A program made the translations under genes and the position numbers. Source: Parelaphostrongylus tenuis (taxonomy: Eukaryota > Nematoda > Chromadorea > Rhabditida > Metastrongylidae). Taken from it: a stretch of DNA of 64,000 bases. The notes under the pieces were generated by a model. It was not told the DNA's origin. It saw only the letters and a program-made list of their open reading frames with translations, and did no database searches. This document shows, piece after piece, positions 54,341 through 64,000 of this stretch (positions are counted from its first letter, which is position 1; each line of letters begins with the position of its first letter). The stretch covers positions 186,001 to 250,000 of the forward strand of contig JAHQIW010007317.1 in assembly GCA_019055375.1 (NCBI GenBank). The letters are read 5' to 3'.

Positions 54341-56282
54341 TGTATAGTGTATAGAAGTGAACTGTAATGCATAGTGTTTGATCACTCTTCCTATCTGGCT
54401 TTTCGGATTGACTTCAGCTCATCCGTGATCAATGAATTCGCGCCAAACTTGTCTAGGAAGGTGGGCCTGCAAGTCATTGTGTAGGCTAAATATGTACTGA
54501 GCCTTCTCTACGTTTCTTTAACGGCGTCGAATACATTCCACATCCCCCAAAGATTAATGAAAGCCGAACGCCGCTACCTTTTTTATCCTTTCGCCACTCA
54601 TGCGGAGGATTCTTAGACAAACGACTATTTTGCTGATAAGTATGGTGCCTTAGTAAAAGAAGTAAGAATTTGATCACACATGCTAAAATTCCAGTCCGAG
54701 ATATTGTGTCTTTTCCAATTTCTTCCCGGATAGATCGCAAATTTTGGCAATCAAAGATTCATTACACAGTGTCTCTACATTTATGATAAAACAACGCGAT
54801 AAAAATGACTGTAAATAGAATATGCGAATAATAGTACGATCTTCGTACAAAGACGTTATGTTAGGTTGAGAAAAAGTTTTGAGAAATTTCTAAAAACTTC
54901 ACTTTTTTTGACAACTTCGTGTCGCTTCTTATTAACAGTTCTGTATATATCTATTTATTTCATTAATTTCGTTCAAAATGTCTATTGAACAGTATGATCT
55001 CCCGCAATAATAACAGCTTACGGGGTAGAGCAGCAGCTGGAGCAGCAACATAGCAGCACTGTCACCCCACCAGCAGCCCAGACGTTGCCCCATCCGATCT
55101 ATGGGTATGGAGACTAGATCACGTGCTTCCTACTTGCAGCTAAGCGCCTTCACCATATCCCTGTCTCAGAGTCTTGCGAGTCCCTTCCCAAAAATTGGCC
55201 AGGGGGTGCGTGCGCCTCATAGCGCGTGAACTCGCCTGCGGTGACCACGGAGGACACCACCGTCACCGTCCCTGGTTTTGCTTGTTGAGAACTAAGCGCA
55301 CTAGACCCTTTGGACTCAACTCACACTGTGGTAGGGACTCGTGCGACTGCTAAGAGAAAAGAACAGCTGCATCACGGCCGGCTTTCAACCACGATCTCTC
55401 ATCGAGGAGTCGCAGAGAAAAATGCGCTGCAGTGCGACTTTCAAATCGAATGTGTTACTCAGAGGAACACAATAACCAGTTGGACCGTTGAGAGTACATC
55501 ACCATCAGCAGTAAACTATAAACAAAAAGAATTTGGAATTCGAATGTGAAGTCGATGAAAGTAATTTTTCCAGTGAAAAGTATTCATACATCAGTGAAAA
55601 CAGCTGAGATTTTCTGTGATAGTTCCCCTTAGTACTTTTCATTTCTTCACACGTGATCCTGTCAATCAGCAACTTTCAAAACGTTTAGCTCTCTAGATCA
55701 CCACTAGACCAGTGTAAGGGACACACGAACTGACAGAATTTAAGGTTGAGGAAAAGTTGCGGGTAATTTTTAGAAGATGAACAATATGATGTGCGTGTGT
55801 TGATCCGGCATTATAGGAGAAAAGGCTTAACGATTATCAAAGCCGTTGATGAGATTAATGAGGGTGAAGGTATTGACGCAACGACAAAGTCGACTGTCGA
55901 CATATGGCTTAAGCTATTCGAAGAAGGCAGAATTTGATCTCGAAGACAGGCCTCATTGTGGCCGACCATCTCTTGAGGATGAAAGTGACTTGCAAGGCGC
56001 TTTGAATGCTGAGCCTTCAGCGAACACTCCGCTTGCAGTCCGGACGTTGCTCCAACTGATTATGGCCTCTTACGATCAACGCAACACCTTTTGAATGGCC
56101 GTCGATTAGAATTACTTCATGAAGCTGAAGCATGTTGAGAGCTTTTCGAGCGAAAGGAGCCGGACTGGCACTTCGAGCAAATCCGGAATCTTGTAGAGCG
56201 ATGACAAAAAGACGTAGACAAGTGGTGTTCTACACTATGAAGAATAGTTACTGTTGTATCTGCTGTCAATATGCTCATAGAA

Positions 56283-56471
56283 GAGCGCATGTGGCGCAGT
56301 GGTTAGAGGTGCTCTGCGCCGCACACGAGGTCAATGGTTCGATCTCGCGCTCACAAACCATCAATCCATCCGGGGTCGGTAAATTGGTAGTAGGCAGGTT
56401 TCAGACTTGTCTGGAACGATACGCAGCACGGACCCTCAGGGATTGATCAACGCCGAGAGCTTTTATCCTTC
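56283..56471 (+). repeat. tRNA-derived SINE, family A, inserted in the mariner element
   Basis: The best-preserved head in the window: gcgcatgtggcgcagtggtt, then gaggtgctctgcgccgcac and B box ggttcgatctcgcgctc. The centre is deleted (gtctggaacgatacgcagca joins directly to ccctcagggattgatcaacg). It ends cgccgagagcttttatcctt. It is flanked by atgctcatagaa (56271-56282) and atgcgcataaac (56472-56483), a slightly diverged target duplication. Confidence 0.85.
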
Positions 56472-56482
56472 ATGCGCATAAA

Positions 56483-59400
56483 CCACGGACCTCCCTCTTT
56501 GAGGGATCCCGCCTGTTTAATCGCGTGGGCACGTGGCGCGTCCCCGGGTGGTGAATAGGGGGATAAACGCGAACCAAAAGCGACCATGTGCTTCCCAGAG
56601 GCGCAGGTGGATTCAGAGGACGAGCTCCCTGCTTCTGCAGCGCCGACTTGACAAAAACTCTATGTCTACGAGTCAAGTCGGCCAAAAGCCTGCAATCAAG
56701 CGGCTGGGAAGTACATGGGAGGCGGTTAGGAGTCGCCTCCAACAAATAAGCTCCTCCTGCTCCTCCGAGAGAGAGTGGCAAGCTACTCGTGAGTACCCAG
56801 CCCCCACGTTCAGAGCCTGGCAAGCTACGCGTTGGGTATCATAATGCGCAAAAACAGTAACAAATATGGGCCTCATTACCCTGACACCGAAGAGCCCCTG
56901 GTACGGCAGCGCCAGGTAGGACGAGTACGGAGAGGCTGCTGAAATCTCAGGGCCGAACTAGGCTGCCAAGATCGAAACGGACTAAAATGACGATTTGCAC
57001 CTACAACGCAAGAGCTCCTGCTCACCAATCCTATAGAAGATCTATTGATTCTAGCAAGAAGGACAAGGTACGACGTCATTGGCCTGGCTGAGACGAGAAG
57101 GCGCCATCCTTTTCACGCTGTTTATGACACCGGAGAAGAACTGTTCCTTGGTACATGCGATCGCAGAGGTGTCGGCGGCGCTAGCGTCCTCGTCAAATCG
57201 AATTTGACCGTGAATATCGATTTGTTTGAACAATTAACAACCCGTATCGGAGGATTACGGTTGAAACGATATGGTTCTACGCCGGCTTTGACCATCTTCG
57301 TTGCTCACGCACCAACACCAAGCTGTGACGAAGACGAAGTCGAAGCGTTCTATATGGACCTCGAAAAATTCTTCAGAGAAGATCATACATTCTTCAAGGT
57401 CACTGTCGCAGATTTTAACGCAAAATTTGGACCTGGAAGAACGTCTGAAGAACGTCACATAGGGACCCACGGACTAGAATGGAATGAACAGGGTGAGAGG
57501 CTGTTCGAGTTTATCATGACGACTTAAACCATCCATGGTAACTCGCAGTTCCAAAAGCCTCTTTTCGCGATGGCGTGGAGTCTCCAATGGAGAGTACTAT
57601 AACGAAATAGATCACATCATAGTAAATCGAAGGTTTTGCCTGACCGATGTCGCTGTTGTTCCTAAGTTCTAGACGGGATCAGACCATCGCCTCCTTCGCG
57701 CAACATTCCGATTTTCGAGGAGAGGAGAGAAAGCCGCTAAATTCAAACAACGAACTCTCAGAACTACCATAAACTGGGATGTATTCAAATCATTAGTCGG
57801 CTCTTGGGAAGATACCGTTGTCGACAACATCGACGAAGAATACGATCGACTCGCTGATATCTCCACGTTAGCGCTATAAAAGCCGAGAGTCCTAAGGTCA
57901 CGAAGAGACGCTTGTCTCCGCAGACACTTCGAGCTGATACGTCAACGCGGAATCGCACGAGCTACAGGCAACCGAATCCTTACGTCCGATCTTGCGAAAC
58001 GCTGCAGAGAAGCGATAAAAGAAGACCTCAAAGAGAGAAGAGCAGCAGCTATGGCAGAAGCTGCAGAAGCTGCAGAAGCTGGAAGAGCGTTCGCAAAGCC
58101 CAGCGAGGCTTCGCCAACTATAAGACCACGATGATTGCACTCCGATGCTCTGACGGGACACTTACAGCTTCCAGAATGGCTATGGAGAAAGTCATGCAAC
58201 GGCACTACTTGGATCTCTTCGCTAGCCATGTCCTCTTATCGGTCATATAAATTGAAAGAGGACGAATATGTTATTCCACCGGTCCTCCCTTCCGAAATCC
58301 GACATGCTATATCGTCGGTGAAGAACAGAACAACACCCGGTCCAGACAGGATTAGACCAGAACACCTGAAGAACCTGCCGCCAGTTCTCATCAAGACCCT
58401 GGCTCGGCTGTTTTCTCGCTACCTGTCATAATGCAAGGTTCCTATTCAATAGAAAACCAGCAAGACCGTATTGTTGTTTGAAAAGGGAGACCTTCTCGAC
58501 ATAGGCAATTATCGCTCAATCTGCTTGCTGTCCGTTGTCTATAAACTCTTTACTCGAGTCATCCTGAACAGGATTGACAGAATACTGGACGAAGGACAGC
58601 CATGCGAACAAGCAGGGTTCCGAAAAGGATTTAGTATCATAGACCACATCCACACGATTACAAGACTCATTGAAGTATCACGAGAGTACAAGCAACCACT
58701 CTGTCTCACTTTCATCGATCTGAAGAAAGCCTTTGATTCAGTGGAAACAGAAGCGGTTATAGAGGCTCTGGATGACCCAGGCGTCCCTACTCGGTACATA
58801 ATGATTCTTCGTGAGCTTTACGAAGAATTTCACGACCAGAATATCTCCATTCTACAACAATATCACCATTGACATAAGAAGAAGGGTTCGACAAGGTGAT
58901 ACAATTTCGCCAAAACTATTCACTGCCACCCTGCAAAACGTCATGCAAAAATTAGAATGGGACGACATGGGAGTGAATATTGACGGTCGACAATTAAACC
59001 ATCTTCGCTTTGCTGACGATATCGTTCTCATAACACCAAACATCAGTCAAGCGGAATGAATGTTGACCGATTTCGATAACGCCTTGGGAAAGATTGGTCA
59101 TTCAACTAAATCTAACGAAAACAATGTTCCTGAGGAACGGATGGGTTTCGAATGCCTCATTCACGCTCAACAGAACGACAATTTCCGAATGCTCCAGTTA
59201 CGTCTATCTAGGTCGTGAAATCAACATGATAAACGACCTAGCTCCAGAGTTGAGCAGGAGGAAACGAGCGGCTTGGGGAACGTTTGAGAGCATCGAAGAT
59301 GTAGTGAAGAGGACAAAGAACATCCGACTCCGGGCCCACCTTTTCGACTCGACAATTATCCCTGCCCTAACGTATGCAGCAGAAACCTGGTCGCTACATA

Positions 59401-59832
59401 AGCAGAATGAAAGATCACTTGGCGTTGTCGAACGCACAGTCGAAACGATGCTAGGGGTATCACGTATCTCGCAAATGAGAGAAAGGATCCATAGTTCCGA
59501 CCTACGTCAACGATCGATAATCAGAGACGCCGTTCTACACGCCAAGATATCGAAAATAAGGTGGGCCGGACACGTGATGCGCTTCAACGACAACCGATGG
59601 ACGAGAGCCATTACCGACTGGATTCCTCGGGACAGCGCTCTAAAGGAAGACCACTGACCCGTTGGTCCAATTTCTTCACGAAAGCGATATAAGAAAGATA
59701 TGATGCTCAGCGAATCCCTAGAGCGAGGAGGACCCACTGGGCTACTCTTACACGCGATAAGGAAAAATGGAAGAGTTGCTGGTACCCGCTCGAGTCACTC
59801 GACGATCAACGGGACGACAGGTGATACAGGTG
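56483..59832 (+). mobile_element. RTE-type LINE (endonuclease plus reverse transcriptase), inactive
   Basis: Order of parts: GC-rich leader to about 56990; an apurinic-type endonuclease with [26 protein letters not shown] at 57408, EIDHIIVN and GSDHRLLRA; a linker rich in Ala, Glu and Lys (about 57990-58100); reverse transcriptase with TTPGPDRIRPEHLKN, GNYRSICLLSVVYKLF, motif A FIDLKKAFDSV at 58711, RQGDTISPKLF and the FADDIVLIT active site at 59009; then YVYLGREI, AAETWSLH, RWAGHVMR and a tail TRDKEKWKS. The reading frame is broken repeatedly (stops at 57525 and 57671, shifts near 57015, 58230 and 59090), so the copy is dead. It ends in short gatacaggt repeats and is flanked by atgcgcataaa at 56472-56482 and 59833-59843. 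Confidence 0.9.
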
Positions 59833-60659
59833 ATGCGCATAAAAACGAAACGTTCAAATATTTCTCCAGAACTTTTTGCTTGATCCTAGATAGAGAGAAA
59901 GGTGGCATGAAAACTAGAGAGAAGGTCGTCTTGAATGATTAAGCTAACACGAGGTGGTTACAGAACTTCCATTTGGCTAGTTTTTCGTAGCCATCCTTCT
60001 CACTACCATGTCGATCCGAGACCCACAGTGCGATGTCCATGTGATATGTGTCCTCGTAATCCCACTAAATCATATCTAAATACGGTAAACTAGGATTCGT
60101 TGACCCGAAGCGGTCCTTATATGGTATGCAGATTTAAATAAACAAAAACTTATCCTTGCAGGATTTTCGTGGAGGGCAGAACTGAATCGGGTAATCTGGC
60201 CTGTCCCACTTGAAGAATGGCTTTTCAAACAGAGCACCTTTGAGAGCTCTTACTGGTTTATTTGCCAACTCAGTAGAATTGCAAATCGAATGTTAATCCA
60301 TCCATTGTTCGTCTCCAGAGGTGATCCTCCAAATACTGAGCACAGTAATATCCTACGAGCTGTATATTCAAGAATACTGAGTAACATGCAAAGCTTAACT
60401 TCAGACGGTAATTGAACTACCGTTTCAGAATGACATGAGTGAATCGCGGAGATCAACTCCCGCTTAAGGCTCAGAGTTTTGCATATTACTCAACATCTTC
60501 TGATATATAGCTGTAACATTAGGCCAGTTCTATGAAAAGTCGTGAAATCGAAAATTTCATGAGACGTTGTTTCATTTATGCTGGTATCGCTTTTTTAGAA
60601 GCGATAACTAATGCTTTGGTGAATTCACCTTCTTTAGAGCTAAACGTGCCATACAAACC

Positions 60660-62166
60660 AAATTTAAATAATCGGTTAATATTATTTGACTTTAGTGGAG
60701 ATCTAATTTCAAAATCCTCACAGGAATTTGCTGAATTAAAAAGACCTCACCTCTTAACTTTCAGATGGAGTAAGGTCACCAATGTGTTGCTTACACATTA
60801 TAACCCATAAAGCTTACCTCGACCAGAAAATCAGAAGGTAAGAAGTTGGAGATAAGGGGTTAGGTGTCATACCGCGTGATAATAAGGTATTCTCCTTTCT
60901 ACCCATTTCTGCTTTTCTTCAAAATCTATAAAAATACTCTAAATGATTAGCCTGCTGAAGTTTTTATTCCTAACTCGCCGTAGTGACTACCACCCCAAAA
61001 TCGTCATCGTTGTATTCTGTGTTCCATGTGTAGATAGAAGGACCGGTTACTCAACTTCCCATCTAGGTGCTGCTTTTGGTGACAGAATGATCTACCTCTT
61101 TCGCCACTGTAATCACAGCATGAAAAATCTGTTCATTAGAAGCCTCCACGTAATGCGTGAAGCCCTAGGAACTCCGTAGATAAATGAATACAAAACCAAG
61201 AAAACTAGAGTAAGAAATACAGAATGCGAAGAATAACAATTTGTATGTGCCAAACGCAATTCTTTGACTGAAAAAGTGTTGATAACAGAATGCTATTGTA
61301 CGTCGTGCTGTCACCGTATACTCAAGTCTCCCTCCCTACTACAAAGAAGGACTCAGTGTAAGGCGTGGGCCACTGATGAAGAGGTTGATACCTCCAAAGC
61401 ACGTGTATGGCTGTGACGTAGCAAACCCGGCAAGGCGTTAAACATTCTTTCAGACTATATTGAATGTTACAGCGAGGTTTCAAAACAGTCGAAGAGATGC
61501 ATCAGATGCAGAAAACAGCTGTAAATCTCGTCATAAATACACAACTGACCTCATTCTTTTGCATTAGCTGTACTAATGAAAAATAAAAACTAGTGGTAGA
61601 AAAATTCCGGAGATTTATCATTTTTCGATTTTCATTTCTAATCAGAGTAAAAGAAAATAATAAAAAATACTTCCATTCAAACAGGGACATTACCTCAAGT
61701 CTCTGTTCCTGACACGTCTTTAGTTCACACTAGCACTTTGATTACTGTCTAATTGACATTTTTTAAATTGTTATTTACTTCCTTATATTTTGATATTCGT
61801 TCATTTTATAGTCCATTTCAAGCTCAAGGTTTAAGAGTTGGATGATTGGGTGCAAAAATAGACATAATCTAGACGCAACAATTGTCAACCTCCACTAAGC
61901 GAAGCCCGCCAAATACAACTGATCCGTAAACTTTATGCAAAAATCATACTCTATCCCAAGATTGTATTCCAAACTATAATAAATATCGCTTGAATTATCA
62001 AAAATAGCAATGAACATCGTTATAAAAAATATAAGATAAAAAAACTTCAAGTAGAATTTGTTATCCTAATACCTCTCAACGTTCACATAACAACTTTTTG
62101 CTACTAAATAGGAACTACTCTCAATAAGATATTACTGCCTTATTTGTTTCAACATTGACTGTTAGA
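60660..62166. other. Stretch with one MITE-like relic, otherwise unassigned
   Basis: At 61310-61460, actcagtgtaaggcgtgggc, ccactgatgaagaggttg and gcacgtgtatggctgtgacg match the right arm of the inverted-repeat element at 3806-4174 with about a third of the bases changed. The rest is AT-rich with no supported gene. Confidence 0.4.
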
Positions 62167-62442
62167 GGATGAAGTTCTTGGCGTTTATCAATCTTGAGGG
62201 ATGCGCCATGCATTCGTCTTTATTTTTATCTTCGGTGGAGGTGACTGGATGCATATCTGGCCTTTGCAATGACTCGCGATGGCCTCCGCTGAACCGAGTC
62301 GTTGCTGCTTACTCTCCCAGACAAGTCTGAGATCAGTCTAGTACTAATTTATCGATCGCGGAGCGATGGATGTCTTGGTGAGCCACGAGCGAGTGCGAGA
62401 TCGAACCACTGAACGCAGAGTACCTCTAGCCACTGTGCCACA
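62167..62442 (-). repeat. tRNA-derived SINE, family A
   Basis: Minus strand: head tgtggcacagtggctagagg, body with actagactgatctcagactt, gactcggttcagcggaggcc and tgcaaaggccagatatgcat, tail gcgcatccctcaagattgat plus aaacgcc. The B-box segment is shortened by a small deletion. Confidence 0.8.
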
Positions 62443-62714
62443 TTGATCACTACACTAATAAATAATCATTCATGTTATTTACTTCCACGATGCGTGGTAA
62501 CGTTTTATTGCTCGTATTTCGGCGCTTCTTGTTTTCTCCTCAGCAATATTGAAAATCTTCATCAATTTTGTTATACTAATAAAAAAATTATACCTTTTAC
62601 AGGAGGAAAACCATTATAAATAAAAGGATTCACGCAACATCACTTAATATTTAATACCAAGAGACATTCCTCGTTGAGATAATGCGAAAAGTCAATCTGA
62701 ATAATATGAAAGTC

Positions 62715-62907
62715 ATAGTAGAATTCAAAACTTTGCTGTCGTCGCTTGGTGTGCTTTCGAGTTCTGAGCACAAGTCCGAACTCAAATTATTGCAGCAAAG
62801 CAGAAGATCGTGATCTATTTGTGATGTAAAACGACTATAGCCACAGGCAGATCGTATGAACCTCATAGAATAGCTTATAGTGCGATAGTTGCAGCCGTCA
62901 TGCGCAT
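62715..62907 (-). CDS. Possible cysteine-rich exon of an unidentified gene
   Basis: The minus-strand acceptor TTGCTAG ends at about 62908. An open frame follows with DGCNYRTISYSMRF, SACGYSRFTSQIDHDLLL and CCNNLSSDLCSEL, then a GTTTTG donor. Six cysteines in about 60 residues suggest a secreted protein. I cannot assign a family, and no partner exon was identified, so it may be chance. Confidence 0.25.
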
Positions 62908-62944
62908 CTTTCCCTAGCAACCGCCTTCAGTCTTTGCAACCCCA

Positions 62945-63088
62945 ATGTACTTCATCAGCTTTCCACTGCTAGTGATCGTCCTAACGGTCCATCCAGCTAA
63001 GCATGATTGTAACGACTCCGTGCACCTTCATCGTTCCGATTCCATCTTGCCATCGACGAATCTCTCCTGCATCATCCACTCAAATTGT
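62945..63088 (+). CDS. Possible first exon with signal peptide
   Basis: ATG opens MYFISFPLLVIVLTVHPAKH, a typical cleavable signal sequence, followed by a short cysteine-bearing stretch. The exon ends at a GTAAAA donor at about 63089. It overlaps no other good model, but it sits about 40 bases from the oppositely oriented exon candidate at 62715-62907. Support is composition and one splice site only. Confidence 0.3.
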
Positions 63089-63825
63089 AAAATTTTTTGC
63101 GCGCAGTTCAGATCAATAAACATAGTGATGTTTTGGAAGACCAATTGCTCCTGAATTTTGGCATTTAATCCAATCATGTGAACCATTCCTGCTAAGTTGA
63201 CACGAAGATATTACCAGGTGTTCCTGAAATTTGATGGGTAATGTGTCGGCAATTTCCCCTTACACATGAGTCTAGGCGTACTTTATGTAACTTCAGTTGT
63301 TTCCTCCGATAGATTTTTTACAGCATTGTTGACATAATCTAACCTTTCTAACAGTGCACTTCGTCCACTTCTTCCCAAGTGGCTCTATATCTTTTGATTT
63401 GATGTAATAATACTTGTTGCATCATCCGACTTCACATAATGTACAGTTTTCAACACTTTTTCATTCGATTCGTTTCCTCGCATCCATCTTCCCCGACAGC
63501 TTTCTAACTTGCTTTTGAATGAGAATGTTTATCCGGAAATTTTAATAATCCTGCAAATGCAATTGAATTTAGTCTGATAGGCTCTCAGTGGAGCTCTGGA
63601 ACAGCCATACTAGGGCCATTTTTAGGTGCCCACATCAGGCAGCCACTTACCATTGTAAGCTAAATGGTGATTTCTCTAGACAAATGTAGTGTACACTTTC
63701 TATCCTCAGAAGAATGAGAGCTTCGTTGGTTTGACTGCGACTGATTTAAGGTCATGCGTAAAGATGTTTCATTGCAAATTAATAGCTTCTTCTTGTCGTC
63801 TAACGCGCTGCCTTCTTTTTGCTTA

Positions 63826-64000
63826 CTCTGACGAGTATAGACAAGCCGAAGAGAAAGGATTAAATGCCGCTGAGGAAAATGAGGGTAATGAATCGTACTG
63901 ATTGATAATCCTTCTGATTAAGCGGTGTTCTGACAGAGTACTTGCTTCGGTGAAATTCTCTAACCTTACCGGCGACACTGCTGAAACAGAGGATGTACTC
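63826..64000 (+). CDS. Possible exons of a gene running off the right edge
   Basis: A charged helical-looking stretch (YRQAEEKGLNAAEENEG) ends near a GGTAATG donor at about 63886. A TCTGACAG acceptor at 63937 then opens a frame with VLASVKFSNLTGDTAETEDV that stays open to the window end. It may continue from the signal-peptide exon at 62945. Function unknown. Confidence 0.3.

Larger units (their letters stand above)
55740..59887 (+). mobile_element. Degenerate mariner element split by SINE and LINE insertions
   Basis: The left part, 55740-56282, matches 49364-49950 (terminal sequence ttaaggttgaggaaaagttg, then TKSTVDIWLKLF, DRPHCGRPSLEDESDLQ, CSPDVAPTDYGLL). The right part, 59833-59887, holds the end (aaaaacgaaacgttc, then actttttgcttgatccta). 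It has the same internal deletion junction as copy 1, which shows the deletion predates the duplication, or that both derive from one deleted family. Confidence 0.8.
54500..60659 (+). repeat. Segmental duplication, copy 2, carrying younger insertions
   Basis: Same order of non-coding landmarks as 48177-50777. It is interrupted at 56283-59832 by a SINE and a LINE that copy 1 lacks. After the interruption the match resumes with gataaaaacgaaac-type mariner sequence and continues through agagagaaaggtggcatgaa and ctgagcacagtaatatccta to the right boundary. Confidence 0.85.

Noticed and set aside
1..64000. CRISPR arrays, prokaryotic operons, phage or plasmid features, rRNA genes, spliced-leader RNA genes
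   Set aside because: None seen; the spliced genes, tRNAs and transposons mark a nuclear nematode sequence.

Overview
The window looks like a nematode chromosome fragment, most likely a clade V strongylid (hookworm-like). The evidence is a complete UBA1-type ubiquitin-activating enzyme gene that resembles the Caenorhabditis protein, many 40-90 nt introns with TTTCAG or TTTTAG acceptors, and long introns filled with small transposons. The organism is an inference; no database search was possible.

Layout. 1-362: end of an unidentified gene. 1.36-6.2 kb: repeats, two identical tRNA-His genes about 1.8 kb apart in duplicated flanks, two fold-back elements and a CT-rich tract. 6.7-23.4 kb (+): uba-1, assembled here as 28 exons whose phases all agree and which encode 1075 residues. 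Its three longest introns (3.8, 3.0 and 3.2 kb) carry mariner-derived elements and tRNA-derived SINEs. About 26.8-47.5 kb (-): a large, transposon-laden gene with a signal peptide and at least four repeated modules that resemble MAM domains. Part of it is resolved to exon level; one stretch of module 1 and the 3' end are not. It converges on uba-1. 48.2-60.7 kb: a 2.6 kb segment present twice in direct orientation. Both copies carry the same internally deleted mariner, and the second copy is also split by a SINE and a degenerate RTE-type LINE. 62.2-64 kb: another SINE and fragments of possible genes at the right edge.

Repeats dominate the window. There are three tRNA-derived short-repeat families (called here A, B and C; A has about ten copies), two lineages of non-autonomous mariner elements, one RTE LINE, and at least six fold-back or inverted-repeat structures. 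Their nesting gives a relative history: mariner insertion, then segmental duplication, then SINE and LINE insertion at one shared target site flanked by recognisable target duplications.

The genes do not form a pathway. uba-1 is the essential housekeeping gene that activates ubiquitin. The MAM-like gene is probably a secreted or cell-surface adhesion protein. The tRNA genes serve translation. No CRISPR array, operon, riboswitch or other prokaryote-type feature is expected or seen.
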